In this document: piece after piece, positions 34,033-43,892 of the stretch
Position numbering within the stretch: the first letter of the stretch is position 1
How the letters are laid out: every line of letters starts with the position of its first letter
Origin: Raphanus sativus
Lineage: Eukaryota; Streptophyta; Magnoliopsida; Brassicales; Brassicaceae
Reading direction: 5' to 3'
Length of the DNA stretch: 64,000 bases
Assembly (NCBI RefSeq): GCF_000801105.2
Contig: NC_079518.1
Span: forward strand, 21,556,800-21,620,799
The notes under the pieces: model-generated
The model's input: only the letters and a program-made list of their open reading frames with translations
Databases searched by the model: none
Told to the model about the DNA's origin: nothing
Made by a program: the position numbers and the translations under genes

Positions 34033-34453
34033 TTCGGATTCGATATCGTGAGGACTGAAGTTTGATTCTTTTTGTGGCGATTACGATTTGATTTTTTGTT
34101 TGTTCTGTTTTGATTTGCAGGTTTGAGCTTATCTCTAGAGTGAAGTCGTTTATTGAGGTAATTTTTTTGTTGACAATTTTTTTGTTGATTGTTTTTTGAT
34201 TGTGTGAGTTTTAGTATCTGAATGTTTGACGATTGAATAGTTTATTGCTGCTTATGTGAATGACAATGTGTGTGTTTGGTGTTTGACATACTGTTATGTT
34301 TTTTGTTTGTTGGTTATGGGTGAGAAACTTAGAGCATAAAAATGGTGGAAAAGGCATGTGTTCATCTAAACAGGCAATGAAAAAAAAAATATTATAGTTA
34401 CTGATTTTTGTGTGATGAAAAGAGTTTAATTTATGCTTTCATGTGTGATTCAG

Positions 34454-36364
34454 AGCTGATCCTGGTTATGAGAGAGGTGCGGGGGAGTTTGTGAGGTGTG
34501 TGGGTGCAGATATAGCAGAGTCTGAGCTGATCATTTGCCCATGCGCAGACTGTCGCAATGTTGATCGTCACTCAGCCGGTGTTGTTGTTGATCATCTAGT
34601 GACTAAGGGAATGGATATGAGTTACAAGATGCGTGAGGATTGGTATCATCATGGAGAAGTATTATCAGGGGCTGGCTGTAGAAGCGATGCAAGTGATAGG
34701 AACAGAGAGATTTTAGGGTTATATCAAGCAGCTGAGTTTCTCGATGAAGATTTTGTTAGGCAGCGTAATGTAAGTGAGGTTGCTGAAGGTGAAGATAAGG
34801 CAGAAGATGAGTTTCTTGCTAAGCTAGCAGATGCAGAAACACCTATGTATCCAAGTTGTGCTAACCACAGCAAGTTCTCGGCGATAGTTTCCCTCTTTAG
34901 GATAAAGACAGAGAGTGGTTGGCCTGATAGAAGCTTTGATAGGTTGCTTGAGACTTTGCCACAGATGCTACCAGAGGATAATGTCTTGCACTCATCATTG
35001 TATGAAGTGAAAAGGTTTCTGAAATCTTTTGATATGGGTTATGAGAAATTGTGGAAACTCTCTGCATGTTTGAGAGGTTTTTTCCTCCAAGTTTCTTCGA
35101 TATAATGGTGCATTTGGTAGTTCATCTAGGCAGGGAAGCTCGGTTATGTGGACCTGTCCATTTCCGTTGGATGTACCCATTTGAGAGGTATAACTTATAT
35201 CGTAGAAGTTGTCATCTTATGGAGTCAATAATCATGGTTCTGAAATTTTAATAAATTTTATCTTATGCAGGTATATGAAAGTGCTGAAAGACTTCGTAAG
35301 AAATCCTGCAAGACCAGAGGGTTGTATTGCGGAGGCGTATCTCGCAGAGAAATGCGTGAGGTTCTGCAGTGAGTTCTTGAAAAAGACAACAAGTGTTGAG
35401 GAGAACACTGATCGTAATGCTGAGTTTGAGAGCAGCTCAATTCTAGAGGGCTGTCCAATATCCGCAGGAACTTCTTGTATTCTTTCTCAGAAGTACTTGA
35501 ACATTGTACATCTCTCTGTGATTCAGAACATGGCAAGCGTGGATCCTTATGTGGAGTAAGTCTTGAATTTTTTAATCCTTTTGAAAACCCTACTGCTAAG
35601 TGCTTCTACACTGAGGTTTTGTAAATAATTTTTCATGTGTTCCATTTGCAGCATGCACCTACAACATCTACAGGACACTAATGAGAGATGTAGACGTGAT
35701 GCAACAACATTATGGAGAACCCATACGCAGAAATTTTGCGACTTGGTTGAAAGAGCAGATACCAGTAACTTCAGAGGATCACGATGAAACACTGAAGTGG
35801 CTGGCCTATGGTCCTAAGGCAAGCTCAAGGTCTTTTAGTGGCTACATCATCAATGGTCTGCGGTTTCACACCATATCAGTTGATAGACAAACTCAGAACA
35901 GTGGTGTTCTGTATGAGGCAACAACAATGTGTCGTTCTAGTGCAAAAGACACTTCTCAGATGGTTGATTTAGTAAGTTACTATGGCAGAGTGGTGGAGAT
36001 TATACTGATCGACTACAACACATTCTACATTCCTGTTTTCCGCTGTCTATGGGCAAACATAGGAAACAGAGTGAAGGTAGAAGATGGCTTCACACTAGTC
36101 AACCTGAACCAAAGCCAAATGGCTTTTGCTAGAGATCCATACATCCTCGCCTCACAAGCCAAGCAAGTATTTTATTCCAGAGTAGATGAGACATCCACTT
36201 GGTATGTAGCTATGAGAGGTCCTACAAGAAGATACACTGAAGAAGATTGTGAAGATGGTCATGCAGATGTTGTTCCATTGCCAGCAGTTGTAGCTATGGA
36301 TGATGATGACTTGGTTGATGATAGTAGAAATGCTCGGGCTGACTGTGAAGGAATTTATGTCTGA
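34454..36364 (+). pseudogene. CACTA TNP2-type transposase with catalytic core deleted
   Basis: After an ATTCAG acceptor, the Transpos_assoc domain reads RADPGYERGAGEFV, then CPCADCRN, HLVTKGMDMSY and WYHHGEV. A middle linker (SKFSAIVSLFRIKTESGW, SFDRLLETLPQMLPEDN) leads up to MGYEKL near 35055. There the frame jumps directly to the DUF4218 region (FFPPSFFDIMVHLVVHLGRE, GPVHFRWMYPFERY, then MKVLKDFVRNPARPEGCIAE in the next exon). The tnp2 catalytic domain (several hundred residues) is absent. DUF4216 follows (YNTFYIPVFRCLWAN to DPYILASQAKQVFYSRVD). A frame break lies near 35660-35730. It cannot be an active transposase. Confidence 0.85.
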
Positions 36365-36419
36365 AAGGAAGAATGATTGAGGGCAGGAGCTTGTATTTTT
36401 TGGTTTTGTAATGAATTGT

Positions 36420-36505
36420 CTTGAATGATTGCGTGGCTTGATGATTGCGTGGCTTTATGATTGCGTGTCTTGAATGATTGCGTGGCTTGATGATTGCATG
36501 TTTTG
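36420..36505 (+). repeat. Short tandem repeat GATTGCGTGGCTT
   Basis: Five imperfect copies of TGATTGCGTGGCTTGA in the spacer between the two CACTA genes. Confidence 0.85.
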
Positions 36506-36810
36506 ATTAACTGTCTGTTTTCTTAGTTTTGACTTAGTGTTTTTTCATTGTGGTTTACTATGTTGACACTAAACAATTTTTTTAATGTTTCAGGTGAACC
36601 TAGAGGGGGAATCGTAGGAACAAGCGTCTGAAGAAGAGTAGGACACCGAAGAAGAAGCAAACAGAGGAGGAGGTTGAAGCAGAGCAATTTCTTGAACATG
36701 TTACAACCAAAGAGGTTTAAGGGGAACAGATTGAAGAAGCTGAACAATTTCTCGAACATGTTACAACCAAAGAAGTTTCAGAGGAACTAGAGGAAGAAGA
36801 GCATAATCAG
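36506..36810 (+). other. Spacer and likely 5' part of second CACTA gene
   Basis: Contains a duplicated segment (GAACATGTTACAACCAAAGA at two sites about 70 bp apart) that appears to be coding-like acidic sequence interrupted by a TAA near 36718. Confidence 0.45.
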
Positions 36811-38448
36811 ATGGAGGAGGATGAGCAGAATCAAATGGAGGATAAAAACCAGGAAGAAATGGAGGAAGAACTGCAGGATGAAATGGAGGAGGAAGAGCAG
36901 GATCAAATCCAGAATGAAATGGGGGAGGAACAACAGGATCAACCGAATGAAATGGAGGATGCAGAGCGGGATCAAATGGAAGAAGAGCGACGACGTAAAA
37001 GACGTCGAGGAGCAACGAAGATGAAGCACATAGCCAAAGATCCAAATGAACGGCTACATGTTGACTTCACTGATTTGGGAGAACCTTGTGGTCCAGGGTC
37101 AGTCTTGTTACCCTCCTATTTGGGTCCATTAGTACGTGAGCATGTTCCTGTGGTCATTGATAACTGGAGGAAGGTTACTGAAGATATCAGAACTGTGCTA
37201 TGGAAATCAATTCAGGTAAGCTGAATCAAATTATACAATTGCTAATAATGTTGGTTGTGTGTTAATGTTTCTCTCATACCACTCTACAGATGAGGTTCGA
37301 CGTGGACGAAGACTTCAAAAAGGATGCTTTGTTTAAGCAGATGGGGTGTTTGTGGAGATCCTCCAAATCCGTCTGGTAACCTCAATCAGGAATACTCCTA
37401 CCATTAGTGCAAGGATGAACCTGCGTCCGAAGAATGTAACTGTGGCTGAATGGCGTAAATTCATCAGAGAGAAGACAAGTACCGCCTTCAAGGTTGTCAG
37501 TGACGCTTACAGAGAAAGAAGACAGAAGCAGATTCCTCACACTTGCAGTCGTAAAGGAATGGTGAGATTGAGAGAAGATCTGGTTAAGGCTAGCGAAGAC
37601 CCATCACAGGTGTTTAGGCTAAGAGTGTGGGTAAAATCACGAACTAAGAAGGATGGAACGCCTGTCAATGTCACTGCGGCTGAAAAGATAGTAAGTTACT
37701 CTGTGAACACTGATTTTATTAAGTTGGATTGTCTGTCTGTGAATACTGATTTTATGATTTCACTGATTTCTTGTCTGTGAATACTGATTTCATGTTTTTC
37801 CAGAGAAAGGCGTCGGAGTTAGAAGTTGAGGGTCGTGGAGATTCATTCTCAACGAATCCAAAGCAAGATCTGATAACTGAGATATTGGATACCGTTAGGG
37901 CCTAATGCTGTGAAGGTTTTAGTTGAAACTGCAACAATACCAGAAACATTTTTATGGAGACCTGCACCTAATATGTTTACTATGGAGGATGCAGTAGGAG
38001 AAATGATAGCATGGCATTCTGATCATTGTATTGTTCCTGCAGCTTCTTTACCAGATGACAATGCTCCTAAGGTTAATTTTCCTCTTCCTCTGTAGCTGAA
38101 TCTGACTCTCAGTCGAGGTCTTTCTTATTCAAAATTGTTTGTGTTGTTTTGCAGAGCCCTTTCAGCAGTTCTAATAACAAATGCAAACTCATGGATTACG
38201 TACATAATGAGGAAGTCGTTGCTATAGGCCGATGGCAGACAAAAGAACCAAAAAAGTTGGTGAATGGACTTCCTCTTGGTCAAAATGCAATAAAAGTGTA
38301 TGTGGATGAGGTATTAAACCCTGATGCATACATATGGAGGCCTACTGTGGGGAAGACAACTATGGAGGATTATCAGAATTGTTTTCTAGCATGGCCAGCA
38401 AATAGCGTTGTGTTTGACTCCGAAACACCCACCTCTAAAACACCCTGA
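36811..38448 (+). pseudogene. CACTA second gene (Ptta/En/Spm, Transposase_24-like)
   Basis: Exons by eye: 36811-37215, 37290-37690, from 37804, and from 38155. The N-terminus is an extremely acidic glutamate/glutamine repeat (EEMEEELQDEMEEEEQDQ) and then RRRKRRRG. The conserved core runs from FTDLGEPCGPGSVLLPSYLG through VPVVIDNWRKV, FKQMGCLWRSSKSRL and RPKNVTVAEWRKFI to VSDAYRERR. Two related segments near the C-terminus (FLWRPAPNMFTMEDAVGE and YIWRPTVGKTTMEDYQN) form an internal duplication. A 1-base shift near 37360 and another break near 37900 make it a pseudogene. The stop TGA (38446-38448) is supplied by the adjoining Tat-derived sequence. Products of this type bind CACTA subterminal repeats. 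Confidence 0.75.
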
Positions 38449-39130
38449 CCCAATTCCAGCTGAAGATTTAGAAGGTATTTTTCGGATTTCGCTTATCTAT
38501 TTTTCATTTCTAGATTTGCTTTTGGAGATAACTAAAAAGCTTTCCTTTGTTTAGTTTCTGAAGGTCCTTTCGTGGTAGATCTTTCGACTGGAGCTAGTAC
38601 TTCCGAAACCGAAAAGACTCAAGCTCTCAAGATGAGGCCTTCTTTCCGTTCCAGGAGCAAACCTGCTGCAGCTGCCAATGCTTCGTGAGGCAGCGACAAG
38701 ACCCAAGGAGGAGCCTTCCTTAGCTCGCTGAAGGAGGTCCTTGACGATGGGTCCTCTGTTCCTGTTAGGGATGTTAACCCAGTTGAAACCACAGCTCAAG
38801 ATGTTGTTCCTCGTCCTGAGATCCCGCCAGTTGATGTTAACCCTCAAGCTGCTAGAGATCCCTCTGAGGTCGAACCTCCGAGAAACAAGAGGTCTCAGAC
38901 TGATTTGGGAGATAGGCCCGCCAGGTCTTCCTCCTCGTCTTCGCGGGGAGGGACCGTCGGCTGGAACTTTACCCATTCTAAACCGGGATCGATCTTGGAT
39001 GACCCTTGGGGTTTGGCAACTATCATGAGGCATATGAAGATGGTTGGATGCTCTATGCCTTCAATCAATGGTCTGACCAACAAGGAAGAATACGTTGAGA
39101 TAGCTCACCACATGGGTCAGGTGCGTAGTC
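38445..39130 (+). mobile_element. Copy of the Tat antisense-ORF segment
   Basis: Matches 25049-25734 end to end with only about eight substitutions by eye (about 1%). It spans the end of exon 2, intron 2, all of exon 3 and the donor site, and includes the same in-frame TGA (38686-38688). Because the intron is kept, it was copied as DNA or unspliced RNA. Confidence 0.92.
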
Positions 39131-39357
39131 CAGTTGATAAGAATTGAGAAAGAAAAAGTGTAAATCGATTTGAGGTGCATTAAGAGCTTCAAATTAGTTG
39201 TTCATGGTGGTTGTTGTATTGATGGCAATGGCAATCTCGTAAATACTTGAAGATGATGAGGTTGAGAGAATGAATAATGCAAAAGAAAAATTCAAAAAAT
39301 CATGGGTTAGTTATAGGACTGACTTTGAGTTTTGAGTCAAATTTGTAAATAGCCCTA
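39131..39357. mobile_element. Right end of a palindrome-family Mutator-like element
   Basis: Block 39133-39270 (AGTTGATAAGAATTGAGAAA onward) repeats at 43082-43234. After it, the edge reads inwards as AGGGCTATTTACAAATTTGA then CTCAAAACTC. This resembles the left edge of the next copy (GGGGATTTGCCAAATATGAC at 39813) and so is taken as its inverted terminus. Confidence 0.55.
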
Positions 39358-39812
39358 ATAAAGGAATATTAACATAAACATTAAGTGAAAAATGTAAAAA
39401 TAATATTTAATTATATTTATATACTACTTATTTTAATTTCAATATACAATCAACTAACAAAAATATAGTATATAATATTTAATTTAATATATACTAAACA
39501 TTTGAAAAGCTTAAACAACACAAAATATAAATATATCTTAAAATATAAGAATTTTATAAAATTTGAAACTCTCGTAGAACCATTTATGTACAAAGAAATG
39601 AAATCTGTAAAGAAAAGGTAAATAAGAAAACCATAAACTATATGAAAAAACATAATTTTGATATATATGCTAACTCATTGTAAGAATTACAAAAAAAAAA
39701 GTTCAACCAAAAAAAATAGTGTATCCACGGTTTTTCTTTTACTAGTGGTTATACGAATAAGAATTGATAAAAACTAAATTAGCAAAGAACAAAACATTAA
39801 AAATAAAATAAT
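39358..39812. other. AT-rich spacer
   Basis: Very AT-rich with no coding-like frame and no recognised repeat. Confidence 0.6.
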
Positions 39813-40447
39813 GGGGATTTGCCAAATATGACTCAAAGCTTGAGTTTAAATGAAAAACTATATCCAAACTTGAATCAAATGCAAAATTAACTTAAAAGTC
39901 TTGTGAAATTACAGATAGCCACTTGTGACTAAACAAAAAAACAGAACTCATTTTTACGAATATAGCCTCGGTAAGTTTTCTGAGTCTTCAGAGATACAAT
40001 AAGTCATCCACACGACGTGCAGAGAAGTCGTCTAGTGTAGTTGATCTTTAAAATAATTTATAAATTTTGTAAAAAATATTTTCATAGGTGAAAATTAAAA
40101 TCATGTAATTATAAACAGTTTTAAGTGATATAAAAGAAGATATAATAAAATTGAATTATTTACAATATAAATAAGTGAAAGTAATGAATCATGATAATCT
40201 TTGATTTAGGGTTTGACAACATATGTTGTAGTTTTGTATGTATTCTTAAGGTTAGATTTTAGAAAGCTTAAATGTTTTTTTGAAAAATAATCTTTTTACA
40301 TTTATATGTTTATTTCTGTGTATATAGTAATCATTTTTAAGTTTAATTTTATTTTATGAAGTGTTTAGTTAGTTAAATTATTTTAGGGGTTATGTTTAGG
40401 GTCTAGACGACTTACATGGAAGTCGTCTAGAACTTCTTCTAACTCCC

Positions 40448-40513
40448 GCCAAAAATATTTTAGTTTTCCGCTAAAAATATTTTAGTTTTCCGCTAAAAAT
40501 ATTTTAGTTTCCC
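40448..40513. repeat. 22-bp tandem repeat x 3
   Basis: Units at 40448, 40470 and 40492, each GC(T/C)AAAAATATTTTAGTTT plus CC; each contains the palindrome TAAAATATTTTA-like core. Confidence 0.9.
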
Positions 40514-40594
40514 GCTAAAACTTCTCTAAAAGACTTACTTGAAAGTCTTCTGAATCGAAAATATTTTACCTAATCGGATTTTTTTTTGTCTCCA

Positions 40595-40602
40595 TATATA
40601 AA
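40595..40602 (+). promoter_or_regulatory. TATA-like site in palindrome element
   Basis: TATATAAA followed about 30 bp later by a CT-rich leader-like stretch (CTCTCTCTTCCTCTC) and a very short ATG frame at 40636. It looks like a plant promoter and 5' leader with no protein after it. Confidence 0.4.
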
Positions 40603-42016
40603 GAAAAATTTACACATTCTCTCTCTTCCTCTCAAATGGCTTCAACAAAAATGTAATGTTCATCATTCTAAAACTCTCCAGCCTCTCGCTAACCTCTCTC
40701 TAATCTATTTGAATTTATAAACACCAAATTTTATATCAATTTGTTGTTTTTTGTCCAATATCTTCATCACTAATTTATCTTATTTTTTTTGCAGGTTTTT
40801 CATCACATTGTTCTCATCTTCCACTCATTTAAAGGTATATCTATTAGATTTAGATATGTATTTTTGTGTGTTCTATAAAAATAAATCTATATAATATTCC
40901 AATCATTTTCTTTGTTTTTAATTTGAATGTTTTTGGAAATGAAAGCTTTTCAGATCTGGATTTGGATATACATGTTTTTTTCAGATCTGGAATACTTCTA
41001 GACAATTTTCTCAGAAGTCTTCTAAAATATAATGCGCTAAAAAACTTCCAGGAAGTCTTCTAAACGACTTCCAGAAAGTTTTCCAGACGACTTCCAATAA
41101 GTCTTCCAGAAGACTTTCAGAAGACTTCTGACAGAGTCTTCTTCCATATCAAGTGGAGTCCAAGTTTGCTTTGTAGGGGAATTGACCTATATAATAAATT
41201 TGTTTATGGTCTCTTTTATGATTTGCATGTGTATTCCTTTAATTGTGATTTTTTTTTTGTAAATTTGAAGAGATATTAATGAAAAAATTGGTAAATATAT
41301 TCATTTTCCACAATATTATCTTGCCAAAATTACTTGATATAATTGAACATGAGCATATAAGGCTTTTGTTGAGCTGATTATTAAACTTGGTGTGTGGGAT
41401 GTAGATACAACTTGATGTTGAGAGGTTTAAGAAGTGAAATTAAATGATAATTTAACTTTGTTTATGGTCAAATGCTTTTGCCTAATTGTAACAAGCTTCA
41501 TTTGGTATAAAAGTTGAGATTTTTTTTAGTTTTCATTACCAATCAAGAAGACATTATTTATTTTGATTCAACACATCAAAAATCTATACTCATACCAAGA
41601 AATATTTTCATCACTCTATCCAATCAAGAAAACTTAGTAAAAGTCACAAAAAATCAAATATAACACAAATTCAAAAACTAACATAGAAGACACTAAACCA
41701 CAAAACTTGATATTCTTGAAGTTACTAAACATTTAAAAAGCTAAAAAACCATATTTTGATACGTACCACTCTTGAAATACAGATTTTTACAATAACTAAT
41801 GTAGAAGACTTCTCTGAAAGTCTTCTAGATGACTTCTTATGAAGTCTTCTTTCATTAGCTAGAAACTTTAATAAACATGAATGTTGGTAACCTCATAATT
41901 ATCACCAGTTATGAAGTTTATTCAGTCCCAATATTGACTAATATACATGAATTAACAAAAAAATGTTAAAAAGTTTCTTTAGTTTGAGAGAAAATAAAAG
42001 TTTATTAAACATTGAC

Positions 42017-42842
42017 GTAGACGACATCCGTGGAAGTCGTCGAGAGGTCATTTTTGCAAATGACTTTTAAATATGTTTTCTAGAGATGACGTATCTGGAA
42101 GTCGTCCCACTTTCTTTGTAAACAAAATATCTCGAAAATACCTGAGACAACTTCCCCGTAAATCGTCTCTAGAGTAAGCAGGTTGGTTTTGCATTTGACC
42201 GGATTGTGTCAGAGATTTAACTTTTCCTAGACGATTTATGTATAATTCGTCCAGTAAATAAATAAAAATTCAATATTTTGTTATACCTAGACGACTTCCA
42301 TGTAAGCCGTCTCAGGTTAGTTTTACAATTGAAAATAAAACTTAAATTTTTTTTCTAGACGACTTACACAGAAGTCGTCCATCCGACGACTTACATGGAA
42401 GTCGTCAAGATAAAAAAGGTTTGACCAGAATCTCAGAATAAAATCATGGACGGCTTTCGTGTAAGTCGTCTAACGGACGACTTCCGTGTAAATCGTCTAA
42501 AATACAATAAAATTTTAAGTTTTATTTTTGAACTGAAAAACTAACTTGAGACGACTTACATGGAAGTCGTCTAAGTATAGAAAATATTATTTTTTCTTAA
42601 TTTTCTACTGGACGACTTACGTATAAGTCTTCCATGAAAAGTCAAATTTCTGACACAATTTGGTCAAATGCAAAACTAACATGTTTACCCTAGACGACTT
42701 ACATGAAAGTTGTCTCAAATTTTTTTGTTTAACAAACAAATATGGACGACTTCCATGTAAGTCGTCTCTAAAAACACATTTAAAAGTCTATTGCAAAATT
42801 AACATCTGCATTGACCAGAATACTTCCATGTAAGTCGTATAC
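42017..42842. repeat. Large imperfect inverted repeat (~395-bp arms)
   Basis: The left arm 42017-42411 reads as the reverse complement of the right arm 42443-42842 through its whole length, with a loop of about 31 bases. Matching landmarks: TTTGCATTTGACC (42189) with GGTCAAATGCAAA (42662), CTGTATTTTAAG-type spacers, and the paired palindromes. Identity by eye is about 75-85%. It would fold into a long hairpin if transcribed. Confidence 0.85.
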
Positions 42843-43081
42843 AGCCAGACGATTTATCCGGAAGTCGTCTGGGCGAACAGGTCTGAAAAAACTTATTTCA
42901 TAGTTTCAACGAGTGAAATAACTTGTTTAGCACACATAAGTTTTCTCCAAACACCCATAATCTCAAACAAAAGTGACCCACCAAGAATCGTAAAGTTCAA
43001 TGGCTCTATGAACATAAAAAATTTAGAATAAAAATCTTGGGGTTTTTTTTGGATGGATATGGAGAGAAATTGAAAGAGATG

Positions 43082-43234
43082 TTGTTTTTAGTTCATAAGA
43101 ATTGAGAAAGAATGAGTGTAAATAGATTTGAAGTGCATTCAGAGTTTCAAATTGGTTGTTCATGATGGTTGGTGTATTGATGGCAATAGTAATCTTGTGA
43201 ATACTTGAAGATGATGAGGTTGAGAGAGTAAAAT
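43082..43234. repeat. Direct repeat of 39133-39270
   Basis: About 140 bp in the same orientation, roughly 90% alike. It marks the 3' part of two copies of the same element family. Confidence 0.88.
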
Positions 43235-43284
43235 ATAAGGGACTTGAGCCACTAGGGACTTGAGCCACTCCACTTTTCTCCAGT

Positions 43285-43892
43285 AATATGAATGAGACTT
43301 ACGTAATATATATTGGACTTGAGGCACTCTACTTATTGCCAATTGGTTTTAAGTTGGAAACCAAAAACTTATCATGGTATCAGAGTCCGATCCATACAGT
43401 AGTCCAATCAGATCCATGATCCAGTCCAAAGTTGATCCATCAATCCTTACCCAAACATTCCGAGATTGGCGCTTAAAGAGCCATCATCTCAAGAAGCGTA
43501 TCAAGAAAAAAGATTTCACATCGGGTATTTGAAGAAATTCTTAATAATATATAAGATATATGAGCCACTCCACCTCCACTATCATGGTATCAGAGTGCGT
43601 CCACACCTTGACCCATTAATCTGATCTCAAATATAGACCTGATTATGCCATTAGTTGATGGTCCATAGAAAGTCCAGATCTGACGAGATTGTTAGAAAAT
43701 AAAACATTGTTTCAGAGGGAATACGATGGATATTGCAAGATTAATAGTTATACACACTATTTTTTCGAAGGAAGGTGTTGGAAAGAAGATCTGACATTAA
43801 AAATATGAACGAGACTTAAGTAATATATAAGAGAATTGGATCATTCCATTTACCGCCAAATAGTTTTAAATTGGAACCCTAAAAACTTATCA
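43285..43892 (+). mobile_element. TRIM-type miniature LTR retrotransposon
   Basis: The 3' LTR 43776-43892 (117 bp) starts TGTTGGAAAG, ends AACTTATCA and is preceded by the purine tract GAAGGAAGG. The 5' copy is truncated (about 43285-43374), ends AACTTATCA and is followed at once by TGGTATCAGAGTC, the initiator-tRNA-Met primer-binding site. A second LTR tail plus the same primer site lies at 43540-43595, so two insertions or a rearranged tandem are present. There is no coding capacity, as usual for TRIMs. Confidence 0.8.
43375..43387 (+). promoter_or_regulatory. Primer-binding site (tRNA-Met type) of TRIM
   Basis: TGGTATCAGAGTC directly after the LTR end; repeated at 43585. Confidence 0.8.

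Larger units (their letters stand above)
33467..38444 (+). mobile_element. CACTA (En/Spm-type) element, 5' end and genes, 3' end not seen
   Basis: Begins CACTACAAGAAATATG at 33467, the diagnostic terminus of plant CACTA transposons. It carries the two usual genes on the plus strand: an internally deleted TNP2-type transposase and a Ptta/En-Spm (Transposase_24) gene. The matching TTTCTTGTAGTG end was not found anywhere to the right in this window. The second gene runs straight into a copied Tat segment at 38445. Confidence 0.82.
40402..42870. repeat. Interspersed palindrome array (GACGACTT...AAGTCGTC)
   Basis: Units of 22-30 bp consist of two inverted arms around about six bases. The best is 40402-40431, where TCTAGACGACTT and its exact complement flank ACATGG. 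Further units occur near 40527, 41045-41140 (several), 41816, 42017, 42085, 42149, 42228, 42287, 42355, 42384, 42450, 42475, 42550, 42608, 42692, 42745, 42823 and 42846. Spacers differ in sequence and length, unlike a CRISPR. Confidence 0.85.
39813..43240. mobile_element. Non-autonomous Mutator-like element with palindrome array
   Basis: The left edge GGGGATTTGCCAAATATGAC is MULE-like and pairs in sequence with the inverted edge of the neighbouring copy at 39357. The right part contains the shared block 43082-43234; its outer edge is cut by the TRIM element. There is no transposase. It holds a TATA-like promoter near 40595, a 22-bp triple repeat, at least seventeen GACGACTT...AAGTCGTC palindromes, and a large hairpin. 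The Mutator assignment is an inference from the termini. Confidence 0.55.

Noticed and set aside
36761..37045. Hydrophobic proline/phenylalanine-rich proteins on the minus strand
   Set aside because: They are the reverse reading of the glutamate/glutamine repeat in the CACTA second gene; low-complexity GA/TC sequence keeps all frames open.
40402..42870. CRISPR array
   Set aside because: Units are imperfect, spacers vary from about 20 to 90 bp, there is no leader or cas gene, and the surroundings are plant nuclear DNA.
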